A stretch of 35,910 nt of DNA from Acidobacteriota bacterium (GTDB lineage Bacteria > Acidobacteriota > Terriglobia > Acidiferrales > UBA7541), in assembly GCA_028877145.1 (NCBI GenBank), contig JAGWOX010000009.1, positions 1-35,910 on the forward strand, written 5' to 3'. This document shows, in pieces, positions 25,652 to 34,281 of this stretch (within the stretch, counting starts at the first letter, position 1; each line of letters starts with the position of its first letter). Under the pieces are notes generated by a model. It searched no databases. It was not told where the DNA came from and was given only the letters and a program-made list of their open reading frames with translations. The position numbers and the translations under genes are program-made.

Positions 25652-27400
25652 TTACTTCTTCGCGGAAGCTTCACCTTGCCAGGCGGGGCCGCGGAGGGGG
25701 CGGCCGCCGGTGGCGCCGGTGAGTTTGCCGTTTTCGAATTCCAGCCGGCCGTTGACGAAAACGTAGTCGACGCCGACGGAAAGCTGTGTGGGCTGCTGAT
25801 AGGTGGCTTTGTCGATGATCGTCTGGGGGTTGAAGACGGTGATATCGGCGAAATAGCCGGGCTCGAGCAGGCCGCGGCCCGCAAGGTGTTCGCGCTGCGC
25901 GGGCATCGAAGTGATCTTGCGGATCGCCTGTTCCATTGACATCAGGTGCAGGTCGCGCACGTAGTGGCCGAGGAAGCGGGGCATCGAGCCGAAAGCGCGC
26001 GGGTGCGTGTGCGGCTCGAAAAGCGGGCCGTCGAGCGAGAGTTCGTTGGCATCGAGGCCGATGCTGGTCCACGGCTGCTGGAGACCGTACTGGAGGTCTT
26101 TTTCATTGGCGATGAAGTAGAGCGCGCCGGTCTGGCCCTGGTCGGCGAGGATGAAATCGAAAAGGGCGTCGAGCGGCTGCTTATGCTGCATCGCCGCGAC
26201 TTCGGCGACGGTTTTGCCGTCGTAGGCCTTGAGCGCGGAATTGAACACGCCGGAAATCATCACGCCCGAAGCGCCGCCGCTGTCGTAATAGAGGTTTTCC
26301 CAGTCGGGGTGATCGGAAGACATCTCGGTTTTGATTTTCTGGCGGATGGCTGGGTCTTTCAGGCGCCCGAGCAGCTTTTGCTGGCCGCCGTCGGCGACCC
26401 AGGGCGGCAGGCAGGAATCGAGGGCGGTAGCGCCAGCGAGATAGGGATACATGTCGGCGCGGATGTCGAGACCCGAGGCGCGGGCGGCGTCGATTTTCGC
26501 GACGACCTTGGGCATCTCGCCCCAGCGCGGTTTGCCGCTGACTTTCAGGTGGAAGATTTCGACAGGGATGTTCGCCTCGCGGCCGATCTCGATAGCTTCA
26601 TCAAGGGCCTGGAATTCGGTGGCTCCCTCACTGCGCATGTGCGTGGCATAGATGCCGCCGTAGGCGGAGGCGACCTTGGCGAGCGCGATGATTTCATCGG
26701 TTTTGGCGAAGGTGCCGGGCGGATAGATCAGCGCGGTGGAAAGGCCGAGCGCGCCGTCCTTCATCTGCTGGGCGACGAGGTCTTGCATCTTGATGAGTTC
26801 GGCGGGCGTGGGCGCGCGATTGACGTCGCCGAGAACGGCCTCGCGCACCTGCGCGGCGCCGACGTACGTGCCGATGTTGATCGGTGTGCCTTGTTTTTCG
26901 AGGCGGCGGAAATAGCCGTCGAGCGTGGTCCAGTCAACGGTGAGGTGATATTTCTTCAGAAAGGCCTGGGCTGGGGCAAGGGTGAGGGCGTCCTGCGGAG
27001 CGATCGATCCGCCCTCGCCGGTGATTTCGGTGGTGATGCCCTGACTGAGCTTGTTTTGGGATCGGTTGTCGATCAGCAGAGCGGTTTCCGACTGGCCGAG
27101 CATGTCTATGAATCCGGGCGCGACCACGAGGCCGCGCGCGTCAATCACGCGTTTCGCCTTGGCTCCGGTCAGCTTGCCGATCGCCGCGATGCGGTCGCCG
27201 CGAATCGCAATGTCGGCGCTGTACCAGGGATTTCCGGTGCCGTCCATGATGCGGCCGTTTTCGATCAGGACATCGTACTCTCCGGTGGCGGCCGGCGGTT
27301 TGCGGGATGGGCCACAATTCGCCAAGGCCAACACCGCGAGCGTGACAGCGGCTGCCCGGCCGAAATGCGAAGGCAGGGAACCGAAGATTTTTCGAGGCAT
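25652..27400 (-). CDS. Amidohydrolase of the D-aminoacylase (N-acyl-D-amino-acid deacylase) family, probable lipoprotein
   Basis: A 582-residue protein. The N-terminus (GRAAAVTLAVLALANCG) is a lipoprotein-type signal with lipobox LANC, so it is probably membrane-anchored in the periplasm. The amidohydrolase beta-sandwich follows (YDVLIENGRIMDGTGNPWYSADIAIRGDRI), then the TIM-barrel. Metal-binding text found includes ATHMRSEG and VEIFHLKVSG, and the family signature PHTHPRAFGSMPRFLG. The usual HxH of PGFIDxHxH is replaced by PGFIDMLGQSE, and the Cys-containing GNCG by GEGGSI. The enzyme may therefore bind a single metal or belong to a divergent subgroup. The track's GTG start lies one base after GGAG, which is too close, so the ATG at 27400 is used. 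Substrate not known. Confidence 0.88.
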   Translation of the reverse strand: MPRKIFGSLPSHFGRAAAVTLAVLALANCGPSRKPPAATGEYDVLIENGRIMDGTGNPWYSADIAIRGDRIAAIGKLTGAKAKRVIDARGLVVAPGFIDMLGQSETALLIDNRSQNKLSQGITTEITGEGGSIAPQDALTLAPAQAFLKKYHLTVDWTTLDGYFRRLEKQGTPINIGTYVGAAQVREAVLGDVNRAPTPAELIKMQDLVAQQMKDGALGLSTALIYPPGTFAKTDEIIALAKVASAYGGIYATHMRSEGATEFQALDEAIEIGREANIPVEIFHLKVSGKPRWGEMPKVVAKIDAARASGLDIRADMYPYLAGATALDSCLPPWVADGGQQKLLGRLKDPAIRQKIKTEMSSDHPDWENLYYDSGGASGVMISGVFNSALKAYDGKTVAEVAAMQHKQPLDALFDFILADQGQTGALYFIANEKDLQYGLQQPWTSIGLDANELSLDGPLFEPHTHPRAFGSMPRFLGHYVRDLHLMSMEQAIRKITSMPAQREHLAGRGLLEPGYFADITVFNPQTIIDKATYQQPTQLSVGVDYVFVNGRLEFENGKLTGATGGRPLRGPAWQGEASAKK

Positions 27401-27633
27401 CACAGGCACACTCCATTTGCGGCTCGGTTCGCCTCGCTATCCCGTTTGCGGGAATCCCAGCAGCTTGGCGGGAAGCCGAAAAAAGCGGGATGAACCTATC
27501 ACATTTTGGCGGTTTTGCAACTGGTCGAAGAGAGCTTCCATGATTGCCCGCGGAGATGATTCCCGTGGATTGACTTCGCGGGTACACTACCGAAGGGCCC
27601 ACTCAAAACCATTCGGACCGGAGGGGGACGACG

Positions 27634-28074
27634 ATGAAACGTGCAGGCATCATCAGCGGGATCGTGTTGATCGGGATCGCCTACGTCCTCGGATTCTGGC
27701 CGCAGTACCAGAAGGCGCAAGAGAGCCGGCGGCAAGTGGAGCAGATGACCGCCGATCTGTCCGGCGCCCAGGCGCAGGTTCGGTTATACCAATTGCAGAA
27801 TTCCCTGATTGCGGTCGTCAGGCAGACCAACCAGAAGAATTACGGGCAGGCATCGACGCTGTCGACGAAGTTTTTCGATGATGCCCGCACTGAAGAGCAG
27901 CGACAGGCTGACCCGAAGATCAAAGCGGCCCTCGCATCCATTTTGCAGCAGCGCGACGCCGTTATCGGGGCGCTGGCCAAGGGCGATCCCGGTGCGCTCG
28001 GATTGCTCGAACCGCTCGACAGCACGATGTTCCAGATCGTCAACGAAGCGCCGGTGAGCGCTTCAACGCCATGA
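27634..28074 (+). CDS. Small membrane-anchored protein with coiled coil, unknown function
   Basis: A 146-residue protein I do not recognise. One N-terminal membrane segment (AGIISGIVLIGIAYVLGFWPQY) is followed by a coiled-coil-like helix (KAQESRRQVEQMTADLSGAQAQVRLYQLQNSL). A helical, possibly repeat-type region (AVVRQTNQKNYGQASTLSTKFFDDARTE ... ILQQRDAVIGALAKGDP) completes it. GGAGGGGG six bases before the ATG is a strong ribosome site. It stands alone between divergent (D-aminoacylase-like) and convergent (CorA) neighbours. Confidence 0.75.
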   Translation: MKRAGIISGIVLIGIAYVLGFWPQYQKAQESRRQVEQMTADLSGAQAQVRLYQLQNSLIAVVRQTNQKNYGQASTLSTKFFDDARTEEQRQADPKIKAALASILQQRDAVIGALAKGDPGALGLLEPLDSTMFQIVNEAPVSASTP

Positions 28075-28111
28075 TCGATGGCAATCATGACCCAGGCTCG
28101 CGGGAACGGGG

Positions 28112-29203
28112 CTAGATCCAGCGCTTGCGGCGGAAGAAATAGATCATGCCGGCGAGGACGAGCAGCATCAGAGTGAGCGCGAACGGGTAGCCCCAATACC
28201 AGTTCAACTCGGGCATGTTCCAGGGCGAGCGTTGGGGATTGAAATTCATGCCGTAAACGCCGGAGATGAAGCTGAGCGGCATGAAGATCGTGGCGATGAT
28301 CGTGAGCACCTTCATCACGCTGTTCATGCGATTGCTGACGCTGGAAAGGTAGACGTCGAGCAGACCCGAGGCGCTTTCACGGTAGGTTTCGAGCATGTCG
28401 ATCACCTGAAACGTGTGATCGTAGCAATCGCGCAGGTAGATCTGCGTTTCGGGAGTGAAGTGAGCGCCTGTATCGCGCAGCAGGGAATTGAGGAGATCGC
28501 GCATCGGCCACAGCGTGCGGCGAAGGGTCAGAAGATCGCGTTTCGTGCCGAGGATGCTCGTGATCGTTCGTTCGTCCGAGACGGTGATGACTTCCTGTTC
28601 CAGGTCCTCCAGGCGCTCCCCGTAATCTTCCAACACGGGAAAATAGGAATCGACGATGGCGTCGAGAAGCGCATAGGCCAGGTAATCGTGTCCCGCCTGG
28701 CGAATGTGGCCCTGGCCCTTGCGAATGCGCTCCCGCACCGGATCGAAGCAGTCGCCGGGGCGTTCTTGGAAAGTGAGCAGGAAATCCTTGCCGAGAAACA
28801 TGCTGACCTGCTCGGTGTGCAGGCGCCCGTCGGGGAAGATCATGCGCGCGACGACGAAGAGGTATTCACCGTAGGATTCCACCTTGGGGCGCTGCTGCAC
28901 GCTCGTGACGTCTTCGAGCGCCAGGCGGTGCAGGCCGAAAATCTCGCCCAGGCGCGCGGTGGTTTCCGCGTTGCCCACGCCGTCGACATTCACCCATAGC
29001 ACACTCCATTTTCCGCACATTGCGGCGAGCGCGCCGACGTCGTGGACTTCCTCTTCGTGGAGCTCCTCGGGACCGTAGCCCATCACGTGAATGACAGGTT
29101 TCGGCGCGTTCGGATCGGAGACGAGCGTTCCCGGGGCCTCGCTCTTGCGAGGGTGGCGGGCGCGTTTTTTCCGGGCGGGTTGCTCAGGCGTTTCGGTTTT
29201 CAT
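28112..29203 (-). CDS. corA: CorA-family divalent metal ion transporter
   Basis: A 363-residue inner-membrane channel for Mg2+ or Co2+. After a basic N-terminal extension of about 30 residues comes the cytosolic domain (FLLTFQERPGDCFDPVRERIRKGQGHIRQ, YLAYALLDAIVDSYFPVLEDYGERLEDLEQEV). The long stalk helix leads to the first membrane segment (VMKVLTIIATIFMPLSFISGVYGMNF) with the diagnostic GMN motif. A periplasmic loop, the second span (YPFALTLMLLVLAGMIYFF) and the basic tail RRKRWI follow. The loop after GMN reads NFNPQRSPWNMPELNW, which fits CorA proper. GGAGG four bases before the ATG supports the start. Confidence 0.95.
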   Translation of the reverse strand: MKTETPEQPARKKRARHPRKSEAPGTLVSDPNAPKPVIHVMGYGPEELHEEEVHDVGALAAMCGKWSVLWVNVDGVGNAETTARLGEIFGLHRLALEDVTSVQQRPKVESYGEYLFVVARMIFPDGRLHTEQVSMFLGKDFLLTFQERPGDCFDPVRERIRKGQGHIRQAGHDYLAYALLDAIVDSYFPVLEDYGERLEDLEQEVITVSDERTITSILGTKRDLLTLRRTLWPMRDLLNSLLRDTGAHFTPETQIYLRDCYDHTFQVIDMLETYRESASGLLDVYLSSVSNRMNSVMKVLTIIATIFMPLSFISGVYGMNFNPQRSPWNMPELNWYWGYPFALTLMLLVLAGMIYFFRRKRWI

Positions 29204-29531
29204 CGTGCCTCCGATCGTGGGCGGGGTCTGGGGACATTATGCAGAAGCGGGGAGGGAAAGCGAAAAGGGAATCAGGCCTGGCGCGTATTTTGCGCCCGGA
29301 GGAGGGCGCCCCATCGGGTCGCCCCTGCCAACGATGGTCCCAAAACGCGAAGGCGGCGGTTGGTGTTCAGGGGCGGCCGTATTTCTGGAGCCAATTGAGT
29401 CGCCGAGGAAATAGGCGTCGTCCCAGGTGGTGTCGCATCCTGCCATTCCTTCTTCGGTGCCGCTTTCTGCTCCTTCATGCTTCAGGGGCTGAAGCCCTGA
29501 TCCCCGATGTCGGGAGGTTTTGAAACAGGTT
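29204..29531. other. Gene-free region with a decayed family 2 hairpin
   Basis: About 330 bases between the start of corA and the end of the next minus-strand gene. It contains the imperfect hairpin at 29304. Short ORFs on both strands in the track have no protein-like features. The corA promoter should lie here but I could not assign it. Confidence 0.5.
29304..29324. repeat. Imperfect GC-rich hairpin repeat, family 2 copy 2
   Basis: GGGCGCCCC, loop ATC, GGGTCGCCC: a 9-bp stem with one mismatch. Its right arm and the following bases (GGGTCGCCCCTGC) are identical to the perfect copy at 25612. Confidence 0.6.
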
Positions 29532-30989
29532 CTAGGCTTTGCGGCGAGCGGAGTCGGTGGCGGCTTTGGCGATGCCGCGCAGCATGCCGACGAAAACCAG
29601 GCGATGGGCAGGATAAAGCCCGTACCAGTAGAGAAGACCGGCGAGGCCGAAGGGATCGAAGATCGCTGTTTGGCGGATCGACGTGCCGGAGTTTTCCGGA
29701 GTGAGTTCGAATTGCAGCCATGCGCGGCCGGGCAGTTTCATTTCCGCCGCGAGGCGCAACAGGCGGTTCGGCTCGACGGCTTCGGTTCGCCACCAGTCCA
29801 CCGTATCGCCCGGCAGCAACTTTTCCGGATCGCGCCGGCCGCGGCGCATTCCGGCGCCACCGGCGATGATGTCGATCAGGCCGCGCAAGCGCCATAGCCA
29901 GTTGGCGTAATACCAGCCGGTTTTTCCGCCGATGCGCTTGATGGGCGCGAAAGCCGCTTCGGGCGGGACTGGAACATGGACCGCGCGGGAGTCGACGATG
30001 CGCGAACCGAATCGCGCGCCGCCCCAGCCGTGGCGCTCGCCGAGCGAAGAGACGGCGTCGGACCAGCGCGTGAAAGCGATTTCACGGTCCTCGTAATGGA
30101 GCGCGCGCTCGATGGCCTGGCGCATTCTGCGCGGCCGGAGCGGAAACACGTCGAGCGCGCGGGAATCGCGCACCACAGTCTCGTTGCGCAGACCCTCGAT
30201 CAGTTCGCGGCCCACGCGCGCGTAGAGCGGCGTCACCAGGCCCAGCCAAAGGCTCGAAAGCCACGGCGTGAGAAGGGGCAAGGGAATGATCAGGCGTTTC
30301 AGGCCGCGCTGGCGAGCGTACTCCATGAGCAAGTCGAAATAGCTGACGCGATCGGCCCCGCCGATCTCGAAAATAACGGTGCCGGGAATTTCGACGTCAA
30401 TCGATGCCGCGAGGTAGGCAATGACGTCTTCGATGGCGATGGGTTGCGTCGGCGTGCGCACCCAGCGCGGTGCGATCATGACAGGCAGTTTTTCGACCAA
30501 TGCGCGGATCATTTCGAACGAGAGGCTGCCCGAGCCGATGATGATACCGGCGCGAAATTCGATTGCCGGCACCCCGGATTCCCGCAGAATGCGCCCGACT
30601 TCCTGGCGGCTGGCGAGGTGGCTGGACAGTTTCTCGCCGTGTCCGAGGCCGCCCAGATAGACGATTCGGCGGACACCGGACTCGCGCGCGACGGCGGAGA
30701 AGTTTCCGGCGGCACGGCGATCGTTCTCCGCGAAAGCGGCGCCGGAAGACATCGAGTGGACGAGGTAGAAGGCGGTGTCAACGCCGGCCATGGCGGCGCG
30801 CAGGGAAGCGGGATCGAAAATGTCGCCTTGGACGACTTCCGTGGATGGTGCGACGCGCGCGCGCAGATAGGCGGGGCGGCGGGCCAGGCAGCGCAGACGG
30901 TGGCCTTTTGATTCGAGTTCGGCGAGCAGGCGACCACCGATGTAGCCTGTGGCTCCAGTCAGCAGGATCAGCGGGGAATCGGCCGGCAT
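29532..30989 (-). CDS. NAD(P)-binding epimerase-like protein with C-terminal DUF2867 domain
   Basis: A 485-residue protein. The N-terminal Rossmann fold (LILLTGATGYIGGRLLAELESKGHRLRCLAR) is of the atypical short-chain dehydrogenase type, with GDIFDPASLRAAMAGVDTAFYLVHSM and RIVYLGGLG typical of NmrA/complex I NDUFA9-like members. From about residue 320 the DUF2867 region follows (DSRAVHVPVPPEAAFAPIKRIGGKTGWYYANWLWRLRGLID, GDTVDWWRTEAVEPNRLLRLAAEMKLPGRAWLQFEL). This two-domain pairing is common in bacteria, often annotated as a nucleoside-diphosphate-sugar epimerase, but its substrate is not established. The track starts at a GTG four codons earlier. I take the ATG at 30989, though neither has a clear ribosome site. 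Confidence 0.88.
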   Translation of the reverse strand: MPADSPLILLTGATGYIGGRLLAELESKGHRLRCLARRPAYLRARVAPSTEVVQGDIFDPASLRAAMAGVDTAFYLVHSMSSGAAFAENDRRAAGNFSAVARESGVRRIVYLGGLGHGEKLSSHLASRQEVGRILRESGVPAIEFRAGIIIGSGSLSFEMIRALVEKLPVMIAPRWVRTPTQPIAIEDVIAYLAASIDVEIPGTVIFEIGGADRVSYFDLLMEYARQRGLKRLIIPLPLLTPWLSSLWLGLVTPLYARVGRELIEGLRNETVVRDSRALDVFPLRPRRMRQAIERALHYEDREIAFTRWSDAVSSLGERHGWGGARFGSRIVDSRAVHVPVPPEAAFAPIKRIGGKTGWYYANWLWRLRGLIDIIAGGAGMRRGRRDPEKLLPGDTVDWWRTEAVEPNRLLRLAAEMKLPGRAWLQFELTPENSGTSIRQTAIFDPFGLAGLLYWYGLYPAHRLVFVGMLRGIAKAATDSARRKA

Positions 30990-31050
30990 GGGTTGTGACA
31001 CTTTCTTCGATGAAGAATATGTGGGCCGGTTTCTTTGCCGGCTGCCAAAA

Positions 31051-31085
31051 GCCCACGGTCGGAACGGCGCCGACCGTGGCTACCC
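31051..31085 (+). repeat. Dispersed palindromic element, copy C
   Basis: CCACGGTCGG, seven-base loop AACGGCG, CCGACCGTGG, then CTACC. Compared with copy A, one A-T pair in the stem is changed to G-C on both sides, so pairing is kept. Confidence 0.85.
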
Positions 31086-31217
31086 AAGCGCACTGCGCAA
31101 CCCTCCGGACCGGAATTACTGCGTCCTTCTGGTTTGCTTCGCCTCGACGCTTTCGGGGTCCTTCGCTCAGGATGACACACCGGTCGGTTAGGGCGACGCG
31201 GTTCTTTGGCTGGCGTT

Positions 31218-31670
31218 TCAGGCGTTCATTCGCCAGATGGCGAAATTCAGAGATGCCGCATACGCGACCCAGGCAAGGTAGGGCACGAAAAGCCAGCCGG
31301 CGACGTGATTGAGGCGCCAGAAAACGATCGTGGTAGCCAGGATCGCGAGCCAGAGAAAAACAATTTCCAGCATGCCGGCCGCGGGCGACTGCATCCCGAA
31401 AAACAGCCACGACCAGGCGACATTCAAAACGAGCTGCAGGGCAAACAAGACCATCGGGAGCGTCAGGTATCCGGTTTGCCGCCAGACGAGCCATCCGGCG
31501 ATTGCCATCAAGGCAAAAAGAATCGTCCAGGCAGGCCCGAACACCCAGTTCGGCGGGGTCCAGAAGGGTTTTGCGAGTGAAGCGTACCAGGGCGCGAGCG
31601 ATGGACGGGTGAACCGCGAGCCGAGCCACGCGGCGAAAAAGCAGATGGCGAAGAAGAGCGTCAGGCGCAT
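31218..31670 (-). CDS. tspO: TspO/MBR family tryptophan-rich sensory protein
   Basis: A 150-residue protein with five membrane spans, the standard size. It shows the family signatures WYASLAKPFWTPPNWVFGPAWTILFALMAIAG, LNVAWSWLFFG (span 3) and VAYAASLNFAIWRMN at the C-terminus, with the abundant Trp expected. TspO proteins bind porphyrins and related ligands and act in tetrapyrrole or stress regulation. A perfect 14-base palindrome lies just upstream of the ATG. No Shine-Dalgarno sequence is evident. Confidence 0.96.
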   Translation of the reverse strand: MRLTLFFAICFFAAWLGSRFTRPSLAPWYASLAKPFWTPPNWVFGPAWTILFALMAIAGWLVWRQTGYLTLPMVLFALQLVLNVAWSWLFFGMQSPAAGMLEIVFLWLAILATTIVFWRLNHVAGWLFVPYLAWVAYAASLNFAIWRMNA

Positions 31671-31677
31671 ATGTGCG

Positions 31678-31691
31678 GCTCAAGCTTGAGC
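31678..31691. promoter_or_regulatory. Perfect palindrome GCTCAAGCTTGAGC upstream of tspO
   Basis: A 14-base self-complementary sequence ending seven bases before the tspO ATG. A TATACC sequence on the minus strand lies just upstream of it, so if that is the -10 box the palindrome would cover the transcription start. It may be an operator. Confidence 0.35.
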
Positions 31692-31790
31692 GCCGGTATA
31701 GGCGGATGGTTGGCGTGTGATGGCTCCCCGCGGGATCCGGAGGTGAGAATCGAGGCGTGAGTAGCGGGAGTCAGCACTCGGAATCAGGTC

Positions 31791-32591
31791 TCAGGAAGCG
31801 TGGGAGTGGCGGTGGGTTTCGGACCAGCGGGCGTGATGGTGGTGGTCGTGGTCGCCGGCGTGCAGCAGGCGCAGCTCGGCGACGAGGGGGAGATGGTCGG
31901 AAGCGACCAAAGCCGCCTTGGTGCGGTGCAGTTCGAGTTTTTTCACTTCAAAATGGCGGTCGAAATAGATGTGGTCGAGATAGAGCAGCGGCAGGATGCC
32001 CGGATAGGTGCGGCGGCTGCCGAGGTGGGCGCGGACGTCGACGGTCTTCAGGCGCGCGTTGAGCAGGCGCGAGGCGAGCCCCCGCGTCCATTCGTTGAAA
32101 TCACCAAGCACGATGCGCGGACCGTTCAGCCAGGGATGTCCGAGGATCGACGAGCCAATCAGCCGGCGCGCCTGATGCCGGCGCTCGAAATAGGAAGTGC
32201 CCAAATGAACGTTGAAGACGTGGACCGTGGTGTTGCGATCGACGCCGAGATCGGCGCGGAGGCAGCCGCGCGGCTCGCGGCCGGGCGCGCTGATATCGTA
32301 ATTCGCGACGGCGCGAATGGGAAAGCGGCTGAGTACCAGATTGCCGTATGGACGGCCGTTGCGGCGTCGCGTCTCCCCGAGCACGAATTTCAGGCCCATC
32401 TCCTTGGCCAGAAAGCCGGCCTGATCGTCGCCCCCGCGGCGATCGGGCGCGCTGATCACCTCCTGCAGCGCCAGAATATCGGCGTCGATTTCTCCGAGCA
32501 CTTCGGCGATGCGCTCCGGGCGCACGCGCCCGTCGAGTCCCCGGCACTTATGCACGTTATAGGTTGCGATTCGAATCGTGTCTTTTCTCAT
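31791..32591 (-). CDS. Endonuclease/exonuclease/phosphatase family protein (YbhP-like)
   Basis: A 266-residue protein with the metal-dependent phosphodiesterase fold: RIATYNVHKCRGLDGR near the N-terminus, ADILALQEV with the metal-binding Glu, FNVHLGT, the VLGDFNEW motif and the terminal ASDHLPLVAELRL with the catalytic Asp-His pair. No signal peptide is seen. The last 23 residues (HAGDHDHHHHARW...) hold nine histidines, an unusual tail for the family. Its ATG overlaps the stop of the phospholipase D gene (ATGA). The same partnership exists in E. coli as clsB (ybhO) and ybhP, which supports a role with phospholipid synthesis. The exact substrate is unknown. Confidence 0.92.
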   Translation of the reverse strand: MRKDTIRIATYNVHKCRGLDGRVRPERIAEVLGEIDADILALQEVISAPDRRGGDDQAGFLAKEMGLKFVLGETRRRNGRPYGNLVLSRFPIRAVANYDISAPGREPRGCLRADLGVDRNTTVHVFNVHLGTSYFERRHQARRLIGSSILGHPWLNGPRIVLGDFNEWTRGLASRLLNARLKTVDVRAHLGSRRTYPGILPLLYLDHIYFDRHFEVKKLELHRTKAALVASDHLPLVAELRLLHAGDHDHHHHARWSETHRHSHAS

Positions 32592-34174
32592 TGCCTCGTT
32601 CTAAGTTGCGATTCCCGCTGACCGGGAATCGAAGTGGAATGCGGCGCGGATTCTTGCTTCGGTTCCGCTTCCGGATCATCCGCTTCGCTCGTTCCATTGG
32701 CGCCCGCCGGGAACGTTTCCCGACTCTGCCGCCAAAGCTTGTACGCGTCGAGCAGCAACGCCACGGCCACCCAGGCGCCGGCCAGCCCCATGGGAACGAC
32801 CAGCACCAATGGCCACAGCCAGCCTACCACCGACAGGGCAAGCAACATCAGGCCCGCTGAAAACATCAGGCGCGCCTCGGCCGGGCCGAGCGTGCGACGA
32901 CGCGTGATCACCGCGCCAATCGTGTTCGTGATGGCGACAACGCCCGATGCGGCGCGGCCGGCGCTGCCGCGTGCCAAGCGCCGCCCCAGCCGGGGGCGCC
33001 GGCGATGCTGACGCCATTCGACCGGCCGAACGCGCTGAGCCCGCGCGAGAACGATTTCGGTGGAATTGGCCAAGTCGTCGAGATACATGCGCTCCATTCG
33101 CTCGGCGAACGCGGAGTCCTCGATGATGATGTCCAATTCCCAGTTCCCGACCCAGCTCGCCAGATTCAGATTCGAGGACCCCACGCGTGCCCATCGGCCG
33201 TCGACAACCGCCGTCTTCGCGTGGAGCATCGATCCGTTCCATTCGAAAATGCGCACGCCGGCCTCGAGCAGAGGGCGGTACCCGGCGCGGGAAATCGAGC
33301 GGACCAGAGGCACGTCGCTCACACGCGGCACGAGCAGGCGCACGTCCACACCATCCATCGCCGCGGCGGCGAGCGCCTGCAGGTAAGGCGTGGTGGCGAC
33401 GAAATAGGCGTCGGTCAGCCAGATCGTTCGGCGCGCCAGGGCGGCGATCAATTGCTCGAGACGGTAAATCCCTCCGGTGTTCGGCTGCGTGGCGACCACG
33501 CGCAGCGGCACATCCCCCGCCGGCGGCAGATCCTGCCCGTCGGGCGGCAAATCCTGTTCCGGAACAGGCTGGCCTCCCGCTGCTTTCCACATTTCCGCGA
33601 AGCACCATTCGAGGTCCGCGACGGCCGGGCCGCGCACTTCGACGGCGGTATCGCGCCACGGCTCGATGCCACGATCGGGATTTCCTACCCACTCTTCACC
33701 GACGCAGAGCCCGCCGACGAAACCCACTTGGCCATCGACGGTGATCGTTTTCCGGTGGTCGCGGCTCATCCATCCGAGCGGGCTATCGAAACGAGGGGGA
33801 TTGAAGCAGCGAACCTCGACGCCGGCCTCCCGGAGACGGCGCCAGAAGCGGCGCGAACTGAAGCCGCGCGCGCCAAACCAGTCGTAAATCACGCGGACGT
33901 GCACACCTTCACGGGCCTTGTCGATGAACGCCTCGGCGAAGCTTTGTCCAGCCCTATCATCTTTGATGATGTAACTTTCAAAATGAATCGTGCGGCGTGC
34001 CTGGCGAATGGCGGCGAGCCAGGCCGGATAGTTGGCTTCGGCGTTCTTCAGGATGCGGACTTGGTTTCCAAGGAGTAGAGGCGCACCCGCGGCTCTGGAA
34101 AAAGCCTGCTCTGCGAGCCGGCGCGGGGAAAGGATTCCGGGCTTGGGAGTAAATATCGGTTCAGCTGCTGCCAT
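32588..34174 (-). CDS. Cardiolipin synthase-like phospholipase D with C-terminal membrane segments
   Basis: A 528-residue protein with two HKD catalytic motifs, H140-R-K142...D147 (SRDHRKTITVDGQVGFVGG) and H318-A-K320...D325 (MLHAKTAVVDGRWARVGSSNLN). Two such motifs in one chain define the cardiolipin synthase/phospholipase D superfamily, which joins two phospholipid molecules by phosphatidyl transfer. Unlike ClsA, there are no N-terminal membrane helices. Instead two hydrophobic segments lie near the C-terminus (MFSAGLMLLALSVVGWLWPLVLVV and GLAGAWVAVALLLDAYKLW), followed by an acidic and polar tail. The N-terminal architecture is nearer to ClsB. The ATG at 34174 is the only reasonable start but has no clear ribosome site. 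It is translationally coupled to the YbhP-like gene. Confidence 0.9.
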   Translation of the reverse strand: MAAAEPIFTPKPGILSPRRLAEQAFSRAAGAPLLLGNQVRILKNAEANYPAWLAAIRQARRTIHFESYIIKDDRAGQSFAEAFIDKAREGVHVRVIYDWFGARGFSSRRFWRRLREAGVEVRCFNPPRFDSPLGWMSRDHRKTITVDGQVGFVGGLCVGEEWVGNPDRGIEPWRDTAVEVRGPAVADLEWCFAEMWKAAGGQPVPEQDLPPDGQDLPPAGDVPLRVVATQPNTGGIYRLEQLIAALARRTIWLTDAYFVATTPYLQALAAAAMDGVDVRLLVPRVSDVPLVRSISRAGYRPLLEAGVRIFEWNGSMLHAKTAVVDGRWARVGSSNLNLASWVGNWELDIIIEDSAFAERMERMYLDDLANSTEIVLARAQRVRPVEWRQHRRRPRLGRRLARGSAGRAASGVVAITNTIGAVITRRRTLGPAEARLMFSAGLMLLALSVVGWLWPLVLVVPMGLAGAWVAVALLLDAYKLWRQSRETFPAGANGTSEADDPEAEPKQESAPHSTSIPGQRESQLRTRQ

Positions 34175-34281
34175 TCTGAGAAGAAGCCTTCATATAGGTT
34201 AGCACGTTTCGATTCGCATGCGGTAGGCGACGGCACTCGGAGAGGAAGGGATTCGTTGGAAAGCGTGCCGGTTGTGTCCGG

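Noticed and set aside
25946-27493. 515-residue plus-strand ORF opposite the D-aminoacylase-like gene
   Set aside because: Shadow of a well-supported gene with strong family motifs; its sequence has no domain signature.
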